Source: Rotaria sordida
Lineage: Eukaryota > Rotifera > Eurotatoria > Philodinida > Philodinidae
Direction: 5' to 3'
Assembly: GCA_905250125.1 (NCBI GenBank)
Contig: CAJNOL010000070.1
Location: 62,001-126,000, forward strand
DNA: 64,000 nt
Position 1 is the stretch's first letter, and each line of letters opens with the position of its first letter. The translations under genes and the position numbers were made by a program. This document shows, piece by piece, positions 22,501 to 33,207 of this stretch. The notes beneath the pieces were generated by a model, which saw only the letters and a program-made list of their open reading frames with translations, ran no database searches and had not been told where the DNA came from.

Positions 22501-25074
22501 GATCTCGTGGACATTTTAATGCTCACGAGATCTACCTATGAGTACAATCTCAAGTTGAGATTCCATAATTTGATTTTTTTCACTAATACCTTGTCAGAGA
22601 TTTAAAAAAATCATTAAATTTATAACAACTTGGAAAAGATAGTACATGAAGATGAACTCTTATAGACTTCGACTAGTTTCATTAGGGTCTACTTATGGAT
22701 AACATAGTAGTTTGATTGACGAGTTACACTTGGGGACCTTCCTTCGTCAGTAAAATTTACTTGATTGCTTATCAATAAACTTGAGTAGATGAAATAATGT
22801 CAAGAAATGAATGTTATCAATTTATAACTAAATCCGAGACTTTCTGAAGTAAATATTCTAATGTACTAAATCGATATGAGCTCAGGTCACCCTAGACGAT
22901 TTGAAGCTTTTCTAGAAGCGTAATCAGAAGATCTTCACGCTCTTTACAGACATGGTTAGACGACCGAATCCCGCCCACAACTTTTTTTCTGGTTGGGCTA
23001 CTACAGAACATAGTTTTTCAAAAAAAAACCTTTTCCTTTCTCGGCTTCACATATAAGTTATAAAGTATATTAGTTTTTGAACAAGGTAATGATGGAACAA
23101 ATTTTTTCTTCATCTTGTTTTTAATTTAGAACTTCTTAGATTAAGAGCAATAATTTTTCATGACAGTAACTTTAATACCTATACTAAGATATATACACTG
23201 ATCAATACATCAGTCTAATCGTTACTGAAAAATCCTATTTAATGTTTGTCCACATTCCTTCAAAAGAATTGATATAAGACTATACTATCGCATTATTTCG
23301 TATGGATAAATTAGGTCTCAAAATTATATATCGTCATGTCGTTAGCTAGTTGTTGTTGATTTTGAATTGTTTGAAATGAAATTTAGTAGTTCATAATAGA
23401 GATATTGATGACCTTTTTTTTTACCTGACTCGCTCGAAACTGAATCCGACCAACGTCATGGGTGCAATGATTTTTTTCTTCGATGCACGAGCTATTCTTC
23501 GGGTTGAAGAGCTATTAATCCCTCATGGGCTGTCCGTGGGTTAATAAACATTTTATTAGTAAAATATTTAGTTACAAATTCATTAGTTTTTTTTTTTTTA
23601 TTATTTATGAAATTAAGATTTTTATAATTAGAATATTATCTTTTACTTCTGAACATATACTTAAACATCACAAAATTTCAATTAAACTTTAAAATAACAA
23701 ATGGTAAAATAAAAGTAACAGTATATGATCCTACATACAATATGAATATAGCAGATATACCTTTAACTAGGATCATAGTGACGATATATGTACCAAAAAA
23801 ACATCGCAAAAATAACTAGACTACATATCATTCAATAAACTACGTTTTGCATGGACATAGATTTATAATTCTGTGTGTCTAAGAGAAGATCCGCATCCAA
23901 AGCGCATTTATATGTGTACATGCTTTAAAACAAATATTTGAATAACTAGAACGAAGATTTCATGAGAACAAATCATAGAAAGAATCAACGTGATGAAGAA
24001 CGAAAGAAATAGTTAAAACAATTAAAGCAGTGGAGGAACGAAGAAGTAGTATGGATAGTGAACGTAACTATGTGCAGAACGCAAGAATGAAAAGGAAAAT
24101 GTGTAAACGGGTTAAACCCACGAACATACGTAGAAATATAATCGGATTCGTGAAAATACCTAGCTCGTGACCTGTCAGAAGTTCAATCCACGTAAGAACC
24201 ACGAGCTAGGTGAATTGAATCAAAACGGGTCAGTTCGTTATATAATAGTCGCATGTTGCGAATCATTTAAATCAATAGAATGAAAAAGAAAATAATTTCG
24301 TAGAGAAAGTTGTATTAAGCGTTTGTATTTACTCAATCGAGTCACTATCATTAAAATAGCAGAGAATGCATCAATCTTACTACCATGTCTAATTTTTTTG
24401 GAAACGTTCATCTGTGAAACCTTGCTATAGAATACATTAAAGAAACAACTCTACTAAAATTACTATCTGAATTTGAGTTAGGCGTTTAACATTACAGAAA
24501 AAAAATACATTGTTATTAAACATTTTTCCATAATTTTATGAATAATTCTTATCTTAGTTACTAATCTAAATGTTTTCCTAAAAACTTCACATTCAATTTT
24601 TTTAGGCTTAATGCATGCATTGGTGGTCGAAATTATTTTTATTTTATTCGTATATTAACATTTGGTACAATATCACTTCTTCTATGGATGTATCAAGCAA
24701 TTTCTCTTATTTATAGTGATTCTGAAAACCATACAATAAAATATTTATTTACAGAAGTTTATGATCCTTGGTTTATTTATATATTAATATTAACATCATT
24801 CAATACAATTTGGGTTACATTAATGACAACATTTCATTTAATAAATTCAATATGTTTAGGTATAACATTAAATGAACGTTTAATAAGTTTTCGTTATAGT
24901 TATTTTCGTGATGAAAATACAGGAAAATTTACAAATCCATTTCGAAAGCAATTATTTAAAAATTTTCTTGAAACATTTGGTTTATTTCGTTTAATGTCAT
25001 TATTTCGTTATACTCGTATTGATTGGTCACAAATTTATGATATTAACCAAATTAGTGGAACAAAAATTAATTAA
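19552..25074 (+). CDS. Ankyrin-repeat DHHC palmitoyltransferase (ZDHHC17/HIP14-like)
   Basis: Three exons (19552-20086, 20957-22025, 24606-25074) join in frame to 690 residues. The N terminus has a Gly-His dipeptide run at residues 61-72 inside a His-rich stretch (61-88). About five or six ankyrin repeats span residues 105-330 (for example GCYLMHWASINNHVELVRYL and STPLHWACRQGCVETFFLLV). Several transmembrane segments follow (around WLTRFFMLFVMTLIGLSV and WIRIIFPIVIIFGCGHLF). The cysteine-rich domain includes CVTCLIRRPLRSKHC and DHHC at 530-533. Two more membrane segments and a short cytosolic tail follow, with ITLNE at the TTxE position. HIP14-type enzymes S-acylate synaptic and trafficking proteins at the Golgi. 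Oddities: the usual HCGVCNRC zinc motif reads HCPVDRTC, replacing one conserved Cys by Asp, and the active loop reads DHHCTW rather than DHHCPW. The catalytic Cys is retained. Introns are 870 and 2580 bp, far longer than neighbours', and carry transposon debris. Confidence 0.9.
20087..20956. other. Palmitoyltransferase intron 1
   Basis: 870 bp, AT-rich, with the palindromic MITE at 20745-20880 near its 3' end. No coding exon is seen. Confidence 0.6.
20745..20880. repeat. Palindromic MITE, second copy of the 5352 family
   Basis: Imperfect palindrome of about 136 bp rich in GGGTTCGA-type motifs. Its reverse complement (TTAGACTCCGTCGGGTTCAA) matches the left arm of the element at 5352 (TTAGAGCCCGTCGAGTTCAA, 17/20). 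The inner GGTCCAGA/TCTGGACC-like blocks also correspond. There is no ORF. Exact ends are uncertain by about 10 bp. Confidence 0.6.
22272..22760. repeat. Foldback element, copy 2
   Basis: A palindrome of about 490 bp. The centre is almost perfect: GGTAGATCTCGTG and CACGAGATCTACC flank about 14 bp near 22510-22523. Arms stay alignable out to TCTTACGAGAGAAG on the left; the reverse complement of the right end reads CTGACGAAGGAAGG. ATTCTTCCC-like and ACTGAATTTTTTT blocks are shared with copies 1 and 3. It is shorter than they are and has no ORF. Confidence 0.72.
24158..24211. repeat. Perfect 12-bp hairpin in intron 2
   Basis: ACCTAGCTCGTG at 24158-24169 and its exact reverse complement at 24200-24211, with a 30-bp loop. 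It lies within an A/G-rich stretch. It may be the core of an older palindromic element; the function is unknown. Confidence 0.6.
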
Positions 25075-26445
25075 TTAATATTTTTTTTCTTTATGTCTTC
25101 GTCCTCTTTCTCACTCTTTTTAAATGACTATCTCTTCTTTTTTTTTTGTGTTGATTTTCTATAAAATATCATCTTGACATTAGTTTCATCACATACAGAT
25201 GCTTGTTACGCACAAGAAAAAAAGGTCAAATTCAAAAAATGATGTAATCTCTTGAGAATCGTTTTCCGAAAAGTCAATTGAACAAATTGATGAGACATTA
25301 AATGATAATTGAATCGAGACAAATCAACGATTAGAAAATATAATAACAATTTTCCTAGATAATATCGAAATTAGAGGAAAAAAATAGGAAGTATTAGACT
25401 TCCTTATCGTAAGTTAAATATTCTACAAATATATTTACATTATCAATCGATGAAATTTGAAAAAATGTACTTAAAAAAAGAAGACATTCATAATAGCTTT
25501 TAATATATATTTAATATGCTTGAAATTCAAGACTTTTATAATGATGTCTAAGTTTTAAAGAAAAGAAAAGCTTTATTTATTTGTATTATAGAATAATTAA
25601 TTATTGAAACATTGATTAATATAAACCGGATACTGAACATTTGATTGCATTGACACAAGTTGAATGTGATGGTTTATCTATAGCCTATATTAGATATTTA
25701 ATAAACAAGAGAAACTCCTTCAATCTATTGACGTCAAATCAATGAAAAGCTTCGTTCAATTGGAAGGATTATTTGATTTATATTAAGTAAGAGAGCGATC
25801 AAGCTATTGAACGAAATAATCGACATCACGGATAGTTGAGTTGAGTTGATAATCTAAAAGCTCAAATCTTTTGTTCGAGAATGACAAAGAAGAATATCGA
25901 AATGAATTCTTATTTGATTTGTAAGAAAATTTGATATAACGAAAACAATATGTCTAAAAAAAGATTTGTCAAAAAAGTAATCGAACAATTGAAAAAGAAT
26001 TTCTTCGATGAATAATAATTTATGTTAAAGGCTTTTTTTTCGTTATAAATGAACTATTTATTATTTCAATTTCTAAACTTTCATGAAATAAATATTTCAT
26101 CATGGGAAATTATTTTAAATAAAAATAATTAAAATTGATTCGATATTCTTTTATTAATACAAACATTCTGACATTTGGTGAAAGATTTTACAAAATTATT
26201 TCTAAACATTTTAAAAATAAATTAAATTCTTCTTTTATATGTTTGAAATTATTAAAGAAAAATGTCATGATCTGTGAAGAAATATTATCTTATTTTGTTT
26301 CTTTTCTGTAAAAAAAAACAGAACGGAAATTGAGTGTTGCAGAATGGGTGCTCGCAGCTATTGTACAAAAATAGATACACAGAAAAAAAAAATATTAGAC
26401 ATGTAGGGAAATGAAATTTCTCTCTCTCTCCCTCTCGCTTTTTTC
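25075..26445. other. Convergent intergenic region, no gene seen
   Basis: Tail-to-tail spacer between the palmitoyltransferase and Di-Ras-like genes. It is AT-rich, with a CT-rich simple repeat at about 26421-26438 just past the GTPase stop. No ORF or RNA gene is supported. Confidence 0.55.
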
Positions 26446-28305
26446 TTACATAATCAGACATTTTCGAGCTGAAGCTCGATTTGATGATGTATCAGAAGTT
26501 GAATTCGTTTTTAAATTTCCTGTTAAATCATTTTGATCAACTAAAGTTCGTGAACCTTTTTTAATATTCGTTGTTGATGATGTTGATGTTCGAGTTGATT
26601 TATTTCCATGTAGAACAGGTGTTGTGGGTCGAGTTGTAACAATACCTGTTGTTGTTATTTCAGTTATATTTGGATTACTACCAGTATTTGTTGTTGTTGA
26701 TGAATTTGAATTTGTTGTTGTTATTCGTTTTCCACCATGAAATGTTGATGATGATAGTGTTGGTGTAGCACCATTTTCTTCAATTAAATGTCCATCTTGA
26801 TCAACATTAAAATTAAATTGTCTTTTTTTATCTAATTTAAGAAGTTCTTGAAATGCTTCACGTATATTTGTATTTGTTTTAGCTGATGTTTCAATCCATG
26901 CACATGACCAATGTGATGCTAATTGTTTACCAAGATTTTCTGTTACTTCACGACATGCAGCTTCATCTAATTTACAACCCATTAATAATATAGGTGTATC
27001 ATATTGTTGATCAGCTTTTATTTCACGTATTTGATTATATATAGGTTTTAATTCTTCAAGTGTTTGTTTACTTGTTATAGAATACAGTAACATAAAAGCA
27101 TGACCTTTTTGTATACTTAATCTTTGCATTGCTGGAAATTGATGTGTACCAGTACTAAATGAAATGATTTTTGTTTCAAATAAATCTACTTTTGTTTTCT
27201 TTACATACGTATCAAATATTTGTAAAGTAGTTATTTGTTTATTACAAGATACAACCTGTCGATATGTATCTTCAATTGTTGGAATATAATTTTCACGAAA
27301 TTGTCCATTGACAAAACGAAGAACACAATTTGTTTTACCTTAAATAGAATGAAATAATTTATGAATTTTGTTTTTTATTTATTTTAGTCAGATTTACCAA
27401 CGCCAGCACTACCCAAAACGACAATTCGATAATCTGTACTTTGATCGGGCATAACCCGAAAGGGTGTAGCGGGATCTTTACTTGGCTATAATAAATAAAT
27501 AAGAAATAATAAAAAAATAAATTATATCTAATAAATTCAAAACATAGATAAATACCAGATGATAGTCTGCAACACATCGTACAACTGTCAAATACTTCTC
27601 ATAAAGAAAGAATCAGTATGAAAAATGTATGAACGATAGAGTTTAAGAGAAAAAAGCAAGCACATTTAATGCTCTTTAACTTAGTCGATTTTCTATTTCT
27701 TCTCGTTCATCTGCATCTTGTCCCACACGCCTTCTACGCCTCATCAACAGAAGTAAGTCCGTCATTTTTGTTGTCGCCGTTCTCTGGGGAACATGACAAA
27801 CGCATGCTCATTCTCTCTTTGATTCAAACAACATGCAACTCGAAAATACACCAGTATTCACAATGTTAATTAATCTCTAGCATTTCTTTTTGTTCATCTA
27901 AATACATCATACATATCTATATTTGTCAGGTGAAATCGTTAATTATGTATTTTATTTATATTTTTTTGATAATAGTTAATAAAATTAATGAACAAAAACT
28001 ATTACCAAGTTAATGTAAATAAACTGACACATTAGATTAAATTGTACTTGATGTTAAGTTTTCATTTCATAAATAATCAACTCTTATCTATTGATAAAAC
28101 AGAATAATAAATTTTATATCTTCATATGAAAATCTCTCGGGTCGCATTAGTCTTTTATATTCTTTTCTTAATAGAACATATGAATAATAATTAAATATAT
28201 ATTATATTGAGAAAGAAAAAAGATCACTTGTCACAAAGTAAAATTATTATAGACTATTAAATATTATATTCTTAAAAATTTCAATCTTACCTTATCAAGT
28301 GCCAT
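26446..28305 (-). CDS. Di-Ras-like small GTPase with long Ser/Thr-rich tail
   Basis: Five exons (28305-28291, 27597-27556, 27485-27398, 27338-27209, 27154-26446) join in frame to 327 residues. Met at 27452 ([12 protein letters not shown]) matches the usual Di-Ras start and gives 297 residues, so the 30-residue N-terminal extension is tentative. Landmarks: P-loop GSAGVGKT, switch [11 protein letters not shown]3 [35 protein letters not shown] and a C-terminal CLIM prenylation box. DTTG rather than DTAG is typical of Di-Ras. Three GTPase-critical positions are unusual: Ala at the Ras Gly12 position, Thr at Gln61 and Cys instead of Asn in the NKxD base-recognition motif (here CKLD). A Ser/Thr/Asn-rich region of about 100 residues separates the G domain from the CaaX box. 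Likely a membrane-anchored signalling GTPase with weak hydrolysis (inference). Confidence 0.88.
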
Positions 28306-30947
28306 TTTGTTTCGGTTCGACAAACAAAACAAAATAATGAAAATTGTCTCAATACTGCTTGTATATATTGAATAATAATCGAGAGTACACGCAAGCGCAT
28401 GCTCACACGCACATCACCGTGAAATAGAGGATCTCGAATTCTTTCATCATCTCTTGTTGTTACTTGCCTTGTCTCTATGTATTCTATCTTTCTTTTTTCT
28501 TTTAGTTGAGTAATAATCACCCAGTAGACAAAGAAAAGAAAGAGAGAAAAGAATAGGAAATATTATAGCGACAAAGAAAGAAAGAAAGAAAGAAAGAGAG
28601 AATGCACTACGCTTTTTTTCCGACCGAAATATGACCAAGAGAACAAGAAGACGAAGAAGAAGAAAGAACGTTTTGTTTAAAAGACTTCGTTCTATCTAGA
28701 AAAAAGCGAATGACACACTGTCTATGGAAACGATTTAGGCAATAATAATAAATGAAGGTTAGAAGTTTTATCGGCTCGACAATACAATCATGCTATCGAG
28801 CAAAGAATCAGCACCTTGTTTTTCTTTCTTCTTTTCTTATTTTTTTATTTTTTTAAAGAAAACTGTCATTTCAATTTTTTTTTTCTTTATATGATTCTAT
28901 TTGTACTAATTGACAAAATAACGACGGTAGTAACGATAATAATTCGACAATTTGTAACGCATGCACACGTCTGGTCAATTCAATCAATATAAAGTCGTTT
29001 TGTATCGACATATCAACGACATAGTAGTTTTCCTTTTTCTTTCTTTCCTATTTTTCCTAGTCAATATTCACAATTGAATTCACCCTTATACACTCACTAG
29101 AGTAATCGGGTTTGTGCGCTTGTGATAAATATATAAAGGGAATAAAGGCGAAGCTATGCACTATCCTATTTGAAAAAAGATAAGAGCGTTGATGGCAAGT
29201 GAATGACGATGAATCGATAATGGAAATGCACTATGTAATTTTATAGGCTTTAATGCAACGAAATGTTACTAGATTATGAGAGACTATATCAGTACAATGC
29301 ATAGATTTCAATTTTCTAATTGTTTATTGAAAGAAACCATGTATGACACACATCACTTGTCGAGTTTCATTAAAAATCTTCTTTTTTTCCTTTGTAATTA
29401 AGGATCCATAAGTTTTAAAAGTCTAACTGCTCTTTGTACGTTTATATTCATGTTCTATAGAATAATTTGATTAAAAAAAGTTTTTTAAAATTACATTTAT
29501 TTAAAACATTTTATCTTTAGCCCATGTTTAAAAAACAATTCTTTTTCTCTATTTTTTGAATAGATTTTCTTTCTTTTTTTTTTTTCTTCAGTTATTCTAA
29601 ATATAATGACAATACTTTTCTCGAGGATAAATATTAATATATAAAAGATCTAAATAATGAATAGTTTTATTTCGATTATTCATGTTTTTCTTTTCTATAA
29701 TCGTGATTTGTAAAAATCAAAATCCCTGAAGAAAATAAATGATTCAGTTAATGGAGAAGCTTTTTTCTAGCATATCGAAAGAACGTTTCACCTAGAATAA
29801 AAAAAACAATCAAGAAGAAAAAAATTTTTTTTATTCTAGAGCAAAAAGAAAAGAGTTTGTCTTTGATTAAAAACAGTGATGCAGGACATGTTTTGTTCTA
29901 ATGTCGAGAATGAACGTATCGAGCATATGATGACATCGGTTAAAGGAATGTCACATTGAATTTAGATTTTTCTAATTTATTGAACCGATCATATTCACAT
30001 GAATTGCCATTAAATACTTAAAGATTCTTATTTAGTCCTTGATATTTTTTAAAATATGAATCATGTTGTTATTTGTTAAAAGGGCAAAAGATGTTTTTTT
30101 TACTTAACAGGGTTTTACAGCAATATTTACTTTTGATCAAATATTTAATAATTAATCATCTAAATGACCCAATATAAAGTATAAAAATAGAATAAATGTC
30201 TTAAAAACTTGTCATCTAACATTTTATTAAATGGGAATGTTGTCTGTGAATATTCATATTAAATTATTTTCTTTTTCACATGAATATTTGAAAAAGTTTT
30301 TATAAACATATGATTCATATAATATTCAAAGATAATATGATTCTCTTTTTATGAACAACTCATGATTTTCAGAATCATGTATACTTTTTTTTATTATGGA
30401 TTATGTCATTTAATACTTGAAAGTTTGAAAATGAGAATTTAATCTTTTTATATGAATGTTCCGAAGTCATGATGCGACTAGATTAAATTTAAACTACTAA
30501 TGAATCTAAAAAATGAATGTCATTACCAACAAGTACAAAATGAGAATTAAAAAAAAAGAATCTATTCTGAAACAATAGATTAGCATTGAAAAATTATAAA
30601 TAAATGTTGGTTATTGATAGAAATTATAAAAATAGATTATGTCAAATGGATTATATTTTCTTTTGATGTTAAAATAAAACCCGACTGTAAAAATGATAAA
30701 CCTAAAATTTTCAAGAAGCAATTCTTAAAAGAAAACAAAATATTTAAGTATTCTTTTTGAAGATATAAAATGTGAAATTCATAAGAAAATGTTTCTAATA
30801 CAAATCTTAATGTACATAACAGTATTATATTCTATCAACTAAAGTTGAAATTTCTCTTCAACAAGATTTCAATTAAACATTATCAAATTCATATGCCTAT
30901 ACTATTTAACTTTATATTTCAAAATAGTTGGCTTATCGGAAATAAGA
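28306..30947. other. Upstream of the GTPase gene; no gene seen
   Basis: AT-rich DNA with short A- and T-runs. An (AAAG)n microsatellite lies at 28573-28598, within a purine-rich stretch about 270-340 bp upstream of the first GTPase ATG. No ORF with recognisable sequence and no RNA gene. Confidence 0.5.
28573..28598. repeat. (AAAG)n microsatellite
   Basis: About six uninterrupted AAAG units in the 5' flank of the GTPase gene. Confidence 0.85.
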
Positions 30948-31293
30948 GAACTAACCTATGTGCAAAAAGTCTTTGCCAACATGTCTAATCAATGTTCGTT
31001 CGTTTGAAAGTCACTGGCGAGAGTCGAAGCTAGAATCAAGATTTCATGTTCTTTCTAACTATATATTTAGAATTTTTTTTCTAGTTTAAAATTAATCCAT
31101 TGAGAACAAATCTTTGATGGTGACCAAAGCCAAAGTTGGTACAAGACACTAAATTAAAAGGTGTTGATAAGTATTTTAACTTATTTTTCTGACGTCTAGA
31201 TATCATTGAGTAGAATTAAAAGCCGTTAGTTAGAATCAGACGTTGATGCTCTTTCAAAATATATAATTAAAATTTTTTTTTTCTGATTTATAA

Positions 31294-32004
31294 CTATTAT
31301 CCATTTTAAAAAAAAAGGCGCTTGCAGAGAATGCTTCTAACTGTTGAAGGGAAAGTGATTGAGACCTGTAGTTTTCACCGTTGGATAGAGGACATCAGGA
31401 CACGTAAGATCATTTAAAAATAGATCTGTTATACAAGGCAGATTTTTATAACTTTTTAATAGATTTGTCGAAAACCGTCAAAATAAGCTTCAAAGGACAT
31501 GGGACGATAAGGNNNNNNNNNNNNNNNNNNNNNNNNNNNNNNNNNNNNNNNNNNNNNNNNNNNNNNNNNNNNNNNNNNNNNNNNNNNNNNNNNNNNNNNN
31601 NNNNNNNNNNNNAGAAAAATGCCCTTATCGTTCCATATTCTTTAGAAACCTGCAATTTTCCTTTTTCTCATAGAGAAGGATTCTCTTTCAAAAAGGATAA
31701 CTTCAACAATTTATCTTGTTCAATTCAAATGATGCAGAGGCAACGTCTATTGTATATCTGATGTTTGAATCAGTTGTATACTGAGGTTAAATATCAAAAA
31801 TAGGTATGTGTTATGCAATTTTCAGCCAGTTTTGAAGATGCAGATAACGAGTATTTTTACGAATAGATCCATTGATTTTTACATAAACTTACGTGCCCTG
31901 ATGTCCTCTATCCAACGACGAAAATCGCAGTTCTCTATTACTTTCTCTTCAAAAGTTATAAGTATTCTCTTCAAACGCCTTTTATTAAAAAAGTGGATAA
32001 TACT
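31294..32004. repeat. Inverted-repeat element interrupted by an assembly gap
   Basis: Left arm about 31294-31445 and right arm about 31860-32004 match as reverse complements, including an exact GTTGGATAGAGGACATCAGG block. The outer limits read CTATTATCCA-like on both sides. The 100-N gap at 31513-31612 lies inside. Its edges (GGACGATAAGG and CCTTATCGTTCC) are themselves partly complementary, so the missing sequence probably continues the hairpin. Confidence 0.7.
31513..31612. other. Assembly gap (100 N)
   Basis: Exactly 100 N, a conventional placeholder, located inside an inverted repeat. The true length is unknown. ORFs crossing it are meaningless. Confidence 0.98.
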
Positions 32005-32040
32005 TAGCGGTAAGCCAATACTTAAATAAATCGAAAATCT

Positions 32041-32684
32041 TGCTGACACTTAAGAGGGAACCATTATAACTAACATCACCGCATGAGTTCATATTGGGTT
32101 CATAATGAGGTCTTGGAGAGATTGGTAAAAGCCTAAAATGATTCGTCTCTATGAGTCTTTGGTGCCAAATTACGACTGGCTTACTGGATTTTCGATAGAT
32201 TGTAGATATTTTCCGGAAAAAAACAAATCATGGAGTTCCGATCTAGAGTTTTGTCTAAAGATAAGACTAATGATTCTTACAATATCCTGAAAGTTTCAGC
32301 TGAAAAAGAATGTTTCTTCGTTGAGTTATTGAATTTTTAAGCGAATTCGATTTTTGTGACATGCCTATGACAAAAGACTATTTTTGGAAATTCAATATGT
32401 TGGCGGAGGAGCATTTTTTTTTCGGCTGAAACTTACAGGATATTTTAAAAGTTATTAGACCTATTTATGGGCAAAATTTTAGATTGAAACTTCGTGCTTT
32501 GGTTCTTCGCAAAGTACCTCAATTGAGTCGAAAATCCAATAAATCGGTCATAACGCGACATCAACGACATCTGGGAAGAATTTCTTTTAGATTTATGCTA
32601 GTTTCACTGCGATCTACTTGTGTGTCAAATATGAACTCGGACAGCCGGTGCCAGTTAGAATAGTTCCTTCGTAAGTAAAATAAG
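32041..32684. repeat. Foldback element, copy 3
   Basis: A palindrome of about 640 bp centred near 32365. The left end reads CACTTAAGAGGGAACCATT; the reverse complement of the right end reads ACTTACGAAGGAACTATT. Inner matches include TTACTGGATTTTCGA with TTATTGGATTTTCGA, and GAAAGTTTCAGCTGAAAAA with its right-arm partner. It shares termini and interior with copies 1 and 2. It directly abuts the 31294-32004 element. No ORF. Confidence 0.75.
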
Positions 32685-33207
32685 CTTTTTTCTGTTATCT
32701 ACAACTTCTCTGAATGGAATTTTGGGATAATTTGGACTTTGTAGTGCTGCATAGAATTTAGTTTTCTATCAAATAATGGATTACAGTAAGCTAGAACTCT
32801 AAAGAATCAAAATCTATAAACATTTTTTGAATAGTTACTCTTTACGTGACATGGCATTTTTCAAAAAAAAAAACTCGTTTTTTTTTCTCTGAATTGCGAT
32901 ATATAGAATGGTATAGATTTCGATCGTTTATAGCAATATTTAAAGAAAGAAGTACATTATGTATTTTATAGAGTAAGTCACTCCCTACAATTCTGTAAAG
33001 ACATGGTTTCTGACCTCTGTCAAAGGTGTGCCTTCAATACACTGACTTTAAGTCAGAAAAAAGAATTCTAAATATATAGGTAGACAGAGTATGAAATTCT
33101 TATTCTACTTGATTACTTTTGATTATCTTCAATGACTTATAAATAGATGTAAACTGACAAAACATGTTGTGCCAAGATGTTTTTCACATAAGTAATCTGA
33201 ACGAATT

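Larger units (their letters stand above)
22026..24605. other. Palmitoyltransferase intron 2
   Basis: 2.58 kb between the GTAAGT donor and a TTTTTTTAG acceptor. It splits the DHHC-W codon run just after the catalytic Cys. It contains foldback copy 2 and the hairpin at 24158-24211. No other gene is recognised. Confidence 0.65.
30948..33207. repeat. Large outer inverted repeat enclosing two foldbacks
   Basis: Left arm (about 30948-31140) and right arm (about 33000-33207) are imperfect reverse complements. For instance CCTATGTGCAAAAAGTCTTT corresponds to CTTATGTGAAAAACATCTT on the other strand, and AGAATCAAGATTTCATGTTC to AGAATAAGAATTTCATACTC. A second direct copy of part of the left arm lies at about 31195-31290. 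Between the arms sit the inverted repeat at 31294-32004 and foldback copy 3. This suggests a 2.2-kb element with long terminal inverted repeats that received later insertions, or a nest of three. No transposase ORF is visible. Confidence 0.6.

Noticed and set aside
25281-25320. TGATGAG followed later by GAATCGAGAC, tested as a hammerhead
   Set aside because: No stem II, no GAAA core and no cleavage triplet with stem I pairing.
31446-31761. ORFs crossing the 100-N gap
   Set aside because: They exist only because N is translated as X; they sit in an inverted repeat.
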